A DNA stretch of 64,000 nt from NCBI RefSeq assembly GCF_030816015.1, contig NZ_JAUSXN010000001.1, positions 5,580,001 to 5,644,000 of the forward strand. Direction: 5' to 3'. The stretch is from Pedobacter sp. W3I1 (GTDB taxonomy: Bacteria; Bacteroidota; Bacteroidia; Sphingobacteriales; Sphingobacteriaceae). This document shows, in pieces, positions 19,205 to 27,664 of the stretch (positions are counted from its first letter, which is position 1; each line of letters opens with the position of its first letter). The position numbers were made by a program, and so were the translations under genes. A model generated the notes under the pieces. It was not told where the DNA came from, searched no databases, and saw only the letters and a list, made by a program, of their open reading frames with translations.

Positions 19205-19405
19205 CTATCGGTTAAAAGAATCATCATCATCCAAATCTTTTTCCTTTTCAAAATGCTCCCTGGCACGTTTTAGTCCGGTAGCAATCGCCACCCCTTCTTC
19301 CATGCCCTCGCCCAAAAGTGCATTCGCAATCTCAACTGCCTTTTCTCTTAAGGCAGCGGGCTGGTTTTTATAGGATGGTGGATAATCTCCGTTATACCAT
19401 GGCAT
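19205..19405 (-). CDS. Small conserved soluble protein, 66 aa (YdaT-like)
   Basis: The sequence MPWYNGDYPPSYKNQPAALR, followed by KAVEIANALLGEGMEEGVAI, has the pattern of short bacterial proteins starting MPW..DYP.S.KN with an IANALL.EG..EG core. The C-terminus is very acidic (DLDDDD). The function of such proteins is not established. Likely cytoplasmic and cotranscribed with the small lipoprotein downstream. Confidence 0.7.
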   Translation of the reverse strand: MPWYNGDYPPSYKNQPAALREKAVEIANALLGEGMEEGVAIATGLKRAREHFEKEKDLDDDDSFNR

Positions 19406-19707
19406 ATTTTTTCTATTAGGTTACAACTTTAAAACAAGCGCAAAGTGAACAATGTTTTATATCTGTATCATAAGTTCTGATTTCAGCCCGTTTAGTCTGC
19501 CGAAGTAGGTAGAAGAATTTCAGCCACTGCTTTTTAAGGATGGCAATTCATGTTGCGCAGTACTCGGACCCGATCCAAACTATAAAAATGGATAGTTAGT
19601 TCACCGCTTATATCAAGCTGCCGAATAAGAGTATAAAATCCAATTCTAATTTGCTATTTTCGCTTGACGAACAAGTAGTCTACAAGATAATTGCACTCCC
19701 TCAAATC
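19406..19707. other. Intergenic region, no feature seen
   Basis: This is the space between divergent small genes and presumably carries their promoters. No repeat or RNA structure stood out. Confidence 0.5.
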
Positions 19708-20181
19708 ATGATTAAGTATCTCACCTTTAGTATCTCTATCGCTTTTATTTCCTGGATTGTTGGCATGATCATTACAGCCTTGCTTTCAAAAACTGACTTT
19801 TACCGGAAAAGGCTATCAGGCCTTAATTTCATGAAAGATGAGAAGGTCAACGACATGCTTGGCCTTAAACCGTTCAAATGGATCATCATGCACAGCTTCT
19901 TTAAGTTTTTTAATCCCAAGCTATCAATCAAAAAAAGAATTTTGGCGAGTGAGTTAGGAGCATATAGATCAGAAATGACCACCGCTGAACTCAATCACCT
20001 CTTCGCCTTTATCTTTATGGGAATTTTCATCTTCATTAAAATATTCCAGGGTCTGTACCTGTTTGCCATGGTGATGCTGCTGATCAATATTTTAATGAAT
20101 CTATATCCAAGTTTATTGCAACAGCAAAACAAAAGACGAATTGATCGGTATAGCAACATATTGAAGCAACGAGGCCTCTAG
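19708..20181 (+). CDS. Membrane protein of unknown function (CrtO-acyltransferase-like?)
   Basis: I start at the ATG at 19708 (157 aa); a TTG at 19651 would add 19 residues that look less like a membrane start. There is an N-terminal membrane helix (YLTFSISIAFISWIVGMIIT), a polar middle (KTDFYRKRLSGLNFMKDEK, FKWIIMHSFFKFFNPKLSIK), and two C-terminal helices ending NLYPSLLQQQNKRRI. The FKW..HSFFKFFNPKL segment recalls the glycosyl-diaponeurosporenoate acyltransferase (CrtO) family, but the match is weak. It stands alone. Confidence 0.7.
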   Translation: MIKYLTFSISIAFISWIVGMIITALLSKTDFYRKRLSGLNFMKDEKVNDMLGLKPFKWIIMHSFFKFFNPKLSIKKRILASELGAYRSEMTTAELNHLFAFIFMGIFIFIKIFQGLYLFAMVMLLINILMNLYPSLLQQQNKRRIDRYSNILKQRGL

Positions 20182-20691
20182 AACCTTATCCGCTGATGGG
20201 TTACAAAAAGCCACATATTGGGCATATCGGCAAAATGGCCGCGCGTTCCGCATTTATGATTTCCTTTTTTAGTCGTGCATTTGGCATGCCTATTTAAAGG
20301 GCTCCAAAGGCTTTCAAGAGCAATCTGGTAAGCTTCGTATAGGTTATTGATTGCTAAGTTTTTGCTTTGTATCTTTTATCCGGTTAAGATTTCTGATCAC
20401 CCTTATCCTTTTCTTCGGCTGTATTATGAAAAAAGAACTCCACCTACCACTTGTTTGCCAACTTCTTTTTTCATTATACTTCGCACTGGGAGCCTGGTTA
20501 TGCATCTTCCCTTTGCGATAAGGGGTAATTGCATATGGCAATTAAGGAATTTATTTATTAGAATTCGGTTTTTTCGCCTTGCCGACCGGGGTGAATTTTG
20601 AGTTCCCAGGGCGTTTAGGGACAGAATTGTATCAGAGTAATCAAGTTGAAAATCAGTTAAATTACTGATTTTCAACTTGATAATTTACATG
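20182..20691. other. Gene-free region beside the tRNA gene
   Basis: No convincing gene is present in about 510 bp; short frames on both strands look random. The end nearest the tRNA holds the perfect hairpin at 20640-20681. Confidence 0.55.
20640..20681 (-). terminator. Perfect 18-bp hairpin downstream of tRNA-Ala
   Basis: ATCAAGTTGAAAATCAGT (20640-20657) and its exact complement (20664-20681) are separated by 6 nt. It lies 10 bp after the 3' end of the tRNA, on the downstream side. It has low GC and no clear T-run, so it may be a processing or terminator-like structure. Confidence 0.5.
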
Positions 20692-20765
20692 TGGAGAATA
20701 TCGGATTCGAACCGATCACCTCTTCACTGCCAGCGAAGCGCTCTAGCCAAATGAGCTAATCCCCC
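20692..20765 (-). tRNA. tRNA-Ala (anticodon GGC)
   Basis: The minus strand folds as a complete cloverleaf of 74 nt. The acceptor GGGGGAT pairs with ATTCTCC (two G-U pairs), the D-stem is GCTC/GAGC, and the anticodon stem CTTCG/TGAAG closes loop CTGGCAG with anticodon GGC (plus bases 20729-20731). The T-arm is ATCGG-TTCGAAT-CCGAT. The 3' CCA is not encoded. GGC reads the alanine codon GCC, and GCU by wobble. Confidence 0.95.
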
Positions 20766-20888
20766 AAATTTTGAATGTTCAATAAGCAATTAAGAATAAC
20801 AAAACCAATTATTGAAAACAAGCCTCTGGCTTGTGCAGCAAAAATAGCAAATACTTTCTCGAATGCAAATGATAATTGATCTTTTTAA

Positions 20889-21095
20889 TTAATCTTTAAG
20901 TTTAAAAGCAAACAATGCCATAAAACAGATTACCGCAAAAACCGACTGCATAGGATAATTGATGAACAGAAAAAGTACAAATGTGGCAATAAGTAAGAGT
21001 ACAAAAAACATAATGGCCTTAAAAGCGGTATCCATATAACACATGGCTACAACAGCTAAAAGGTAAAAAGGAATAATAACGGCAGTTATAAACAT
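20889..21095 (-). CDS. Small integral membrane protein, 68 aa
   Basis: It is almost wholly hydrophobic, with about three membrane segments (VIIPFYLLAVVAMCYM, AIMFFVLLLIATFVLFLF, VFAVICFMALFAF) and a basic end KLKD. No family is recognised. It lies downstream of the acetyltransferase gene on the same strand with a 58-bp gap. Confidence 0.6.
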   Translation of the reverse strand: MFITAVIIPFYLLAVVAMCYMDTAFKAIMFFVLLLIATFVLFLFINYPMQSVFAVICFMALFAFKLKD

Positions 21096-21153
21096 CTCCG
21101 AAAATAAATTCCTAATATTAACCGAACATTAAATATCGTTTAGGTTTAATTCT

Positions 21154-21816
21154 TTAAGTTTTAAGTTTTAAGTTAATGTATTCGTTAACCTCTTTTTTGT
21201 TTAACAGATCCTGATAGCGATCTACAAACTGGGCAACGTTATAGCCATCCATCAAAGCATGGTTTACATGTATAGAAACTGGCATTATTTTTCTTCCGTT
21301 TTCATCTCTAAGCTTGCCAAAAGATATTTTAGGGCAGCTATCTTGATAAGCATAATTGCGGGCGTGCGATAAAGAAGTGAAATTTAACCAGGGCAGTGCA
21401 GAATAATGGATTACATTTTCGCCTGATGAAGAAGGGATTAAACCTGTACTGGCCTGTACTTTTTCAATCTCCTTATTGGCTGCCGTTCTAAAATCTTCAA
21501 AGTCATGGTAGAAATCCATGTATCCAAATCCAAAGGTCCCATTTGGCCTGTTAATGGTAGCCGCGGCATTCACGCTATTGTACTTCCAAACTTCTCCTTC
21601 AATAATGCGGTAACTAAAAGGTTCTACCTGATTGGCGGCAACCAGCGATTTGTGCAGATAAAGCAGGAAAAAAGAAACCTGATGTTCTTTTGCTTCTTCG
21701 TAGGTAGCAGTACAATCTACCTCCACGGTTACGCCGAAGAAAGGTTCTTCAAAAGCGCTAAAAAATTTAAAATGATCTTTTCTGATCCAGGTGTTTATAT
21801 CTATTTTTTCTTTCAT
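21154..21816 (-). CDS. Chloramphenicol acetyltransferase-family O-acyltransferase
   Basis: The 220-aa protein has the full CAT fold signatures: FEEPFFGVTVEVDCT near the N-terminus, SFFLLYLHKSLVAANQVEPF, and the active site VSIHVNHALMDGYNVAQF. His186 and Asp190 keep the spacing of His195 and Asp199 of type III CAT. It overlaps the HAD gene upstream by 4 bp, so they form an operon. Chromosomal CAT-like proteins in Bacteroidota are often of unknown substrate; chloramphenicol resistance is possible but not shown. Confidence 0.88.
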   Translation of the reverse strand: MKEKIDINTWIRKDHFKFFSAFEEPFFGVTVEVDCTATYEEAKEHQVSFFLLYLHKSLVAANQVEPFSYRIIEGEVWKYNSVNAAATINRPNGTFGFGYMDFYHDFEDFRTAANKEIEKVQASTGLIPSSSGENVIHYSALPWLNFTSLSHARNYAYQDSCPKISFGKLRDENGRKIMPVSIHVNHALMDGYNVAQFVDRYQDLLNKKEVNEYINLKLKT

Positions 21817-22508
21817 TCAATTAATTTTGGTAAAACTTCAGACAGGCTTTCCATCTGATAAAAATTAGGATGTTCAATAGTATGGTCGATATGCTCATGC
21901 ACCCAGGTAGTATGGAAAGGAATGTGAACGGCATGCCCACCGATATTTAGTACGGGCAACACATCCGATTTTAAAGAATTGCCCAGCATTAAAAACTCCT
22001 CAGGTTTACAATCCAGGTGTTTGATTAGTTTTTGATAATCGCGTTCCTGCTTGTCGCTCATAATTTCGATATGATGAAAATAGTGATCCAGTCCTGATTT
22101 GGTCAGTTTTCGTTGTTGGTCAAGTAAATCGCCTTTGGTGGCTACCACTAATCTGTATTTCCCATGCAGGGCTTTTAACACTTCTTCTACTCCGTCAAGC
22201 AGTTCGACTGGCTTATTGAGCATTTCTTGCCCCAGTTCAATCGCCCTGGTCATAATGATTGGATCTATTTTGCCCGAAGTAATCCGCAATGCAGTTTCAA
22301 TCATACTCAACATAAAACCTTTAATTCCATAACCATAAAGTGGCAAATTAGCAATCTCGGTTTTATAAAGCTCTGCTAAGATGCTGTGATGGGGCATAAA
22401 ATCTTCCAGAAGACCGGCAAACTGTTCTTCCGTTTCGCGGAAATAAGGTTCGTTTACCCAAAGGGTATCATCAGCATCAAAAGCAATTACAGTAATTTGA
22501 TTTTTCAT
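21813..22508 (-). CDS. HAD-superfamily phosphatase
   Basis: The 231-aa protein has HAD motif I (VIAFDADDTLW, nucleophile Asp11 and acid Asp13), motif II (LVVATKGD), and motif III/IV (YQKLIKHLDCKPEEFLMLGN followed by SLKSD). A helical cap lies between motifs I and II. These enzymes dephosphorylate small metabolites such as sugar phosphates or nucleotides. It is cotranscribed with the CAT-like gene, whose ATG overlaps its stop. Confidence 0.9.
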   Translation of the reverse strand: MKNQITVIAFDADDTLWVNEPYFRETEEQFAGLLEDFMPHHSILAELYKTEIANLPLYGYGIKGFMLSMIETALRITSGKIDPIIMTRAIELGQEMLNKPVELLDGVEEVLKALHGKYRLVVATKGDLLDQQRKLTKSGLDHYFHHIEIMSDKQERDYQKLIKHLDCKPEEFLMLGNSLKSDVLPVLNIGGHAVHIPFHTTWVHEHIDHTIEHPNFYQMESLSEVLPKLIE

Positions 22509-22587
22509 GGTTATGCTTACTTTAGTGCCACAAAATTAAAGCAACAAATACCGTTAAAAAAGGACATTTGTCTCAACTCAAATAAAT

Positions 22588-23229
22588 ATGCTTCGTACCA
22601 ATCTTACTTTTTTATCTTTTATCGAACGTTTTTGTACAGAGAATAGTGAAGAAAAAATTACGCTAAAAAACTTTAAAGCAGGGTATAGATTTATTGAACA
22701 GGGCGAAAAAATCAGCAATATCTACATCATTAAGGATGGGATCAGCAAATGTTTTATTTCTGAAGAAAACGGCAAGGATTTTATTATCGAATTTTTGGGG
22801 AAAGGCGAAGTTGTTGGTGAATTAGAGGCTTTAAAAAAAATCAATTGTTTGTGCAACGTAGCTGCAATAAGCGATGTTACCGCCTATGTTATTCCTGATC
22901 ATCTTTTCCTTTCCCTGATCAATAAAAGTAGTGAATTTACTACAATCTTACTCCAGGAATTGTCTACCAGAATTATACAAACCAGTACACGAGCCTCTTT
23001 TCAACAACTATACACCTTAGAATATGCACTTTTAAAATTGCTCAAACTGCAGGCTGATGAACATATTTCCATCTCCAAAGAAGACATGGCTGCCTACCTA
23101 GGCATCTCTGTAAGAAGCTTTAACAGAAGCTTAAAGCTGGTAATAGATAAAGGTGGTTTTGATACGCCGGAATTTAAAAATATCCTGCAGCTAACAAACA
23201 TGAAAAAGCTGCTGGAAAGATTAAAATAA
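22588..23229 (+). CDS. Crp/Fnr-family transcription regulator
   Basis: The 213-aa protein has a cyclic-nucleotide-binding-like beta-roll (FKAGYRFIEQGEKISNIYII, GKGEVVGELEAL), a dimerisation helix, and a C-terminal winged helix (HISISKEDMAAYLGISVRSF). The phosphate-binding cassette of true CRP (RxS) is not obvious, so the ligand is uncertain. It is divergent from the HAD/CAT operon, 79 bp away, which makes that pair a candidate target. Confidence 0.9.
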   Translation: MLRTNLTFLSFIERFCTENSEEKITLKNFKAGYRFIEQGEKISNIYIIKDGISKCFISEENGKDFIIEFLGKGEVVGELEALKKINCLCNVAAISDVTAYVIPDHLFLSLINKSSEFTTILLQELSTRIIQTSTRASFQQLYTLEYALLKLLKLQADEHISISKEDMAAYLGISVRSFNRSLKLVIDKGGFDTPEFKNILQLTNMKKLLERLK

Positions 23230-23549
23230 TCAATGATATTTGTGGTATAATTATTGCTATGGAGCTATTTAAAAATTAGCTGTAGCGTTTCGGTAATTCG
23301 ACCCGTTTATGTAAGAAAAATTAAGTGCTGTTTTTGCCCATATGACGACACACAAATAACCATATATACAAATGAAGAACTACAACCACCAATTCACCTT
23401 AAGATTCCCAAGTTAATCGATTTTGAGGAGTGGTATCTATTTAGAATAGATCACTCTGCAATGTAATGATATCCTTAACTATCATTTATAATAAAGCTTA
23501 TGGCAATTGCCCATTCGCGACAATTGATTTCAGCTAATCTTAATTAAAC
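23230..23549. other. Intergenic region, no clear gene
   Basis: A 70-codon frame beginning with TTG at 23254 is cysteine-rich and not convincing. No strong structure was seen; the 3' part likely holds the promoter of the gene at 23550. Confidence 0.5.
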
Positions 23550-24159
23550 ATGAGTGCTTATATAAACATCTACACCAATTCCTTAACAGACGACCTTATC
23601 CCAACAATCTTAAAACGTTTAAATGAACATGAAAATGTTCTGGATATTAACTCCTCTTTTTCATTTAGAAATGCAAACGGAAGCCTTCCGATTGTTTTTA
23701 AATGGGACAAACCCAGCCTGGAAATATTTAACGAAAATAATTTAAAATTAAATTTTAGTGTATCTCTTAAATCATTCGACCTGAAGGAATACAAGAAAAA
23801 ACTTTTTAAAGAAAAAATCATTAAACAAAGCGCCGTTCAGAAAATATTAGGGTTATTTAAAAAGAAAAAAAAGAAAGTAGCAAAACCCGTAAAACTGAGT
23901 GCAGAAGTTGAAAGCCAACTACAGCATTACAACAAAGTATTTTCTTTAAAATATCATTCAGGCGATGTTTTCGAAAACCATTTTGCAACCTTAAATTGGT
24001 GCAATTATTACCGAATTAAGCAATGGTGTTTGTCATTTTACCCAGGAAAACGTTTGGTACGATGCTAAAAATGTATTAAGAGAATCGCTGGTTAACCTGT
24101 ATACACTTGAAGAACTGCCTAACCACATTAACAAAAATGCGGTAGCTGTTGCCAGTTAA
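23550..24159 (+). pseudogene. Hypothetical protein of about 202 aa, frameshifted near its end
   Basis: The first frame runs MSAYINIYTNSLTDDLIPTI through a Lys-rich middle (LGLFKKKKKKVAKPVKL) to ENHFATL, then becomes a nonsense tail ending at 24068. One base away, the frame continues sensibly as GAIITELSNGVCHFTQENVW to NHINKNAVAVAS, stopping at 24159. Dropping one A from the AAA at about 23991-23993 joins both as FATLIGAIITEL. This is a single-base insertion, either real or a sequencing error. No known domain is recognised. A terminator follows. Confidence 0.75.
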
Positions 24160-24169
24160 AAGCATTTTT

Positions 24170-24225
24170 AAAGCCAATATTAATCCGCGTTAAACAATAA
24201 CGGTGATTGATATTGGCTTTTATTT
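24170..24225 (+). terminator. Terminator after the frameshifted gene
   Basis: AAAGCCAATAT (24170-24180) pairs with ATATTGGCTTT (24210-24220), followed by TATTTTTCTT. The long loop contains a further imperfect stem. It lies 11 bp after the stop. Confidence 0.7.
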
Positions 24226-24304
24226 TTCTTCAGATAAATTTAATCGAGAACTGTAAAAAATCAGATTAAATGGGATATATTCGAACAGATTAATTGCTCG
24301 ATAA

Positions 24305-24964
24305 ATGAATACATTTGAAGAAACAGGTGGCGTTAGAATAGGCGGCTTTAAGGCAACCTGGCCTTTTGCTACTTTAAAAGTAAGCGAATTTAAACTCGAA
24401 CTTAATGCATCCATCAGGGGTAATTTTGTTTTTAAGCGCTCAGATATTATCGCCATTACTCCCAACACTTCTATATTAGGTAGTTCAATCAGGATTACCC
24501 ACCGTGTTAAAAAATATAATAAAGACATCTTCTTTACCTTTCGGGGAAATGCAGAGGAGCGGATGGCAGAGATTATACAAACCGGTTTTCTTAATTATAC
24601 CGAACCTACCCCAAATCATATTGACCAGGAGATCAGCCAACTTCAGGCTCAAACTGGTTTCCCGATTAAAATTCCAGTTGCCATTGGTATCGTGGTGATC
24701 TGGAACTTACTGTTTTTATCCGATTTTTTCAATGTATTTTACACCAGAAAAGAGACAGAAATATTTGGTATTGGTGTTGGTACGGCGCTTGCTTTCGTAT
24801 TTTTAATCTGTATATCACTGCTCACTTCAGACGTAGCTAGACAACTGATGTTAAAGAATGGCAGCAGTACCGCTGGCATTAAACCTTTTTTATTTTTCAC
24901 AGCCTTTATTACATTTATACTATTTATTGCTGGTTTTCTTCCACAATACCTGTCAAACCACTAA
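24305..24964 (+). CDS. Membrane protein of unknown function, 219 aa
   Basis: The N-terminal half is soluble and resembles a PH-like or GRAM-like beta domain (FKATWPFATLKVSEFKLELN, KRSDIIAITPNTS). The C-terminal half has three membrane helices (VAIGIVVIWNLLFLSDF, GVGTALAFVFLICISLL, FLFFTAFITFILFIAGF). There is no signal peptide. I do not recognise the family; the order PH-like domain then membrane helices is seen in bacterial proteins of unknown role. It is a single gene. Confidence 0.75.
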   Translation: MNTFEETGGVRIGGFKATWPFATLKVSEFKLELNASIRGNFVFKRSDIIAITPNTSILGSSIRITHRVKKYNKDIFFTFRGNAEERMAEIIQTGFLNYTEPTPNHIDQEISQLQAQTGFPIKIPVAIGIVVIWNLLFLSDFFNVFYTRKETEIFGIGVGTALAFVFLICISLLTSDVARQLMLKNGSSTAGIKPFLFFTAFITFILFIAGFLPQYLSNH

Positions 24965-25112
24965 ACATTTAACCGAAAAAGCTGTTAGTTAAGCTAACTA
25001 AAGCGAAAACGAAGAATTTTCTGAAATCAGAAAATCTTTTTTTAGTTTTATAGCATCATAAATGTACAATTTACCAATATAACATATCCCTAAATTCTAT
25101 TTAAGCAAAAGC

Positions 25113-25739
25113 ATGAATGTAGAAGAAGTTTTCAAGAACAACGAAAAATGGATCGCCGATAAACTGGCCATCAATCCTGATTATTTCACTGAACTATCTA
25201 AAGGTCAAAGCCCTGAATTTTTGTACATCGGCTGTTCAGATAGCCGTGTTACAGCAGAAGATTTAATGGGTATACAACCCGGACAGGCCTTTGTACACCG
25301 AAATGTGGCTAATCTGGTAAACAATGTGGATTTGAGCGTAATGACTGTTCTAAATTACGCTGTACGCCATTTAAAGGTAAACCATATTGTGGTTTGCGGC
25401 CATTACAACTGTGGTGGTGTTAAAGCAGCTATGCAGCCTGCAGATTTAGGTATATTAAATCCCTGGTTAAGAAATATCCGCGACGTATACCGTATCCATA
25501 AAGAAGAGTTGAATGCCATTGAGGACGAAGGTCTTCGTTATAACAGATTAGTAGAGCTTAATGTCCAGGAGCAATGCGTTAACCTGTTAAAAACCGCAGC
25601 AGTGCAGGAGGCAATTGCCCAACGCGGATTAACCGTTCATGGCTGGGTATTTGATATCCACACTGGCCGTTTAATCGACCTAAAAATCGATTTCGAAAAG
25701 ATTTTGAAAGATATTAAGGAGATTTATAACCTTTATTAG
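25113..25739 (+). CDS. Beta-class carbonic anhydrase
   Basis: The 208-aa cytoplasmic enzyme interconverts CO2 and bicarbonate. Zinc ligands Cys41, His97 and Cys100 and the Asp43/Arg45 dyad (CSDSRV; CGHYNCGG) are all present. The HRNVANLVNNVDLSVMTVLN segment is typical. Length and spacing fit the Can-type bacterial enzymes. It is followed by a nested hairpin that separates it from the convergent kduD gene. Confidence 0.96.
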   Translation: MNVEEVFKNNEKWIADKLAINPDYFTELSKGQSPEFLYIGCSDSRVTAEDLMGIQPGQAFVHRNVANLVNNVDLSVMTVLNYAVRHLKVNHIVVCGHYNCGGVKAAMQPADLGILNPWLRNIRDVYRIHKEELNAIEDEGLRYNRLVELNVQEQCVNLLKTAAVQEAIAQRGLTVHGWVFDIHTGRLIDLKIDFEKILKDIKEIYNLY

Positions 25740-25751
25740 TCCACAGTCATA

Positions 25752-25858
25752 AGTCCGAAGTCTTTAGTCCTAATGACATAAATAAACCTCGCAGATTTAA
25801 AAACCTGCGAGGTTTATTAATTACTGATTCATTGACTGATGACTAAAGACTTCGGACT
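25752..25858. terminator. Nested double hairpin between convergent genes
   Basis: The outer arms AGTCCGAAGTCTTTAGTC (25752-25769) and their exact complement (25841-25858) enclose an inner perfect 14-bp hairpin, AATAAACCTCGCAG (25781-25794) with its complement (25805-25818). The inner hairpin has T-runs on both strands and is a good bidirectional terminator for carbonic anhydrase and kduD. Confidence 0.8.
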
Positions 25859-25868
25859 CAGGACTAAC

Positions 25869-26633
25869 CTACCTTCCCATCCAACCGCCGTCAACGGTCA
25901 AAATTGTCCCGTGAACATAATCGCTGGCTGCTGAGGCCAAAAATAATGTAGGCCCTTTAAAATCTTCTGGTGTTCCCCATCTTCCTGCAGGGATACGTGA
26001 TAAAATAGATGTACTCCTGTCCTGATCTTCGCGTAAAGCAGAAGTATTATCGGTTGCAATATAACCAGGTGCAATCGCATTTACATTTACCCCTTTTGAT
26101 GCCCACTCATTGGCAAAAGCTTTGGTTAAAGATGCAATTGCGCCTTTACTCGCTGCATAACCGGGAACGGTAATACCACCCTGAAATGATAATAGTGATG
26201 CAGTGAAAATCACTTTTCCGCTTCCTCTTGCAATCATTTCTCTGCCAATTTCACGTGTTAATATAAATGGTGCTGTTTGATTTACAGCAATTACCTCATC
26301 CCAATATTCATCCGGATGCTCTGCAATTGGTTTACGTAAAATGGTTCCTGCATTATTTACTAAAATATCAATAACAGGATGATCGGCTTTTACCTGAGCG
26401 GCGAAAGCCAGGGTATTTTCGCGTTTACCAAAATCGCACTGGTAAGCATAGAATTTTCTACCCAGTGCTAAAATTTCTTTTTCTATAACGCTACCTTGCA
26501 GTTCAAGACTTGCAGAAACGCCGATAATATCGGCACCTGCTTCAGCCAATGCTAAAGCCATGGCTTTTCCAATTCCTCTTTTGCAACCGGTAACTAATGC
26601 AGTTTTACCTGCTAAATTAAATATGTTCGACAT
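25869..26633 (-). CDS. kduD: 2-dehydro-3-deoxy-D-gluconate 5-dehydrogenase
   Basis: The 254-aa protein is a short-chain dehydrogenase with cofactor loop TGCKRGIGKAMA, NNAG, and catalytic Ser146, Tyr159 and Lys163 (YAASKG). The overall sequence (NIFNLAGKTALVTG; HGTILTVDGGWMGR) is that of KduD. It reduces 3-deoxy-D-glycero-2,5-hexodiulosonate to 2-keto-3-deoxygluconate with NAD(P)H in the cytoplasm. It lies 105 bp after kduI. These are the last steps in this window of unsaturated-uronate use; KDG kinase and aldolase are not in the window. Confidence 0.93.
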   Translation of the reverse strand: MSNIFNLAGKTALVTGCKRGIGKAMALALAEAGADIIGVSASLELQGSVIEKEILALGRKFYAYQCDFGKRENTLAFAAQVKADHPVIDILVNNAGTILRKPIAEHPDEYWDEVIAVNQTAPFILTREIGREMIARGSGKVIFTASLLSFQGGITVPGYAASKGAIASLTKAFANEWASKGVNVNAIAPGYIATDNTSALREDQDRSTSILSRIPAGRWGTPEDFKGPTLFLASAASDYVHGTILTVDGGWMGR

Positions 26634-26657
26634 GTTTGTATTTTATGATGGATTTAA

Positions 26658-26731
26658 AAGATCTCTCCCCGCCTGTATGGGCAGGCATTCCGCTACCGAT
26701 GAAAAATCGACACTTCAGTCGAGATGACGAA
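26658..26731. repeat. REP-like palindrome between kduI and kduD
   Basis: AGATCTCTCCCCGCCTG ... and TCGAGATGACGA with an internal GCCTGTATGGGCAGGC hairpin. It resembles the TCGAxATGACG-type repeats at 7331 and 42734. Confidence 0.6.
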
Positions 26732-26738
26732 TGTACTT

Positions 26739-27578
26739 TTATTTCAATTCGGTAATGGCACAATGGTCCATATCGCCATAATCTAAGTTTTCGCCAGCCA
26801 TACCCCAAATAAAGGTATAGTTGCTTGTACCTGCACCTGAATGGATTGACCAGTTTGGCGAAATAACGGCCTGATCGCTTTGCATCCAAATATGACGGGT
26901 TTCTTGCGGCTGGCCCATAAAATGGCAAACACTCTGCCCTTTCGGAACTTCGAAATAGAAATAAGCTTCCATCCTTCTATCGTGTGTATGTGCCGGCATG
27001 GTATTCCAAACACTGCCCGATTTTAACTCGGTCATGCCCATTTGTAATTGACAGGTTGGTAAAACACTATTCACCAATAATTTATTGATTATTCTATGAT
27101 TTGCTGTTTCAGGCGTACCTAATTCTACGATTTCAGCTTCCGCTTTACTTACTTTTTTAGTAGGATAAGTATGGTGTGCAGGAGCAGAATTGATGTATAA
27201 TTTTGCGGCTTTGCCGGGACTAGCAGATTCAAAAAACACTTCTTTAGTACCTTTACCAATATATAAAGCTTCTTTATAATCCAATTCGTATTTTTCGCCA
27301 TCAGCAGTAACGATTGCTTTTCCACCAACATTAATAATACCCAGTTCCCTGCGCTCTAAAAAGTAAGTTGCTTTTAAATCATCAGGGTTTGGAAGTGCGA
27401 TCTTCTGATCAACAGGCATGGCACCCCCAACAATATACCTGTCAAAATGAGATAAGGTTAGGTTTACCTGGTTTGGCTCAAATACGTTTTCAATCAGGAA
27501 ATTATCCCGCAAAGCTGCGGTATCCATTTGTTTAACTTCTTTAGGGCTTTGAGCGTAACGGCTTTCGAATTTATTCAT
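26739..27578 (-). CDS. kduI: 5-dehydro-4-deoxy-D-glucuronate isomerase
   Basis: The 279-aa protein has the KduI cupin with metal ligands His197, His199, Glu204 and His246 (MPAHTHDRRMEAYFYFE; SIHSGAGTSNY), at nearly the positions known for the E. coli enzyme. It isomerises the 4-deoxy-5-keto-uronate released by GH88 into the hexodiulosonate used by KduD. It lies between the DUF2264 gene (86 bp) and kduD on the same strand, at the metabolic end of PUL2. Confidence 0.96.
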   Translation of the reverse strand: MNKFESRYAQSPKEVKQMDTAALRDNFLIENVFEPNQVNLTLSHFDRYIVGGAMPVDQKIALPNPDDLKATYFLERRELGIINVGGKAIVTADGEKYELDYKEALYIGKGTKEVFFESASPGKAAKLYINSAPAHHTYPTKKVSKAEAEIVELGTPETANHRIINKLLVNSVLPTCQLQMGMTELKSGSVWNTMPAHTHDRRMEAYFYFEVPKGQSVCHFMGQPQETRHIWMQSDQAVISPNWSIHSGAGTSNYTFIWGMAGENLDYGDMDHCAITELK

Positions 27579-27664
27579 TGGTTAAAAATTGAGATTTGCA
27601 ATAAGACCTGAACCGAGATCAGATCCTATCCGCAAATATATTTATACGATACTTATTATTTGTA

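Noticed and set aside
20347..20601. 84-codon frame near the tRNA
   Set aside because: Aromatic and Arg-rich random composition, with an equally long frame on the other strand.
21154..21816. Acquired chloramphenicol-resistance gene
   Set aside because: The active site is kept, but it forms an operon with a HAD gene and shows no mobile element nearby; resistance is not supported.
23254..23466. 70-codon frame after the Crp-type regulator
   Set aside because: It starts with TTG, is Cys-rich and has no recognisable pattern.
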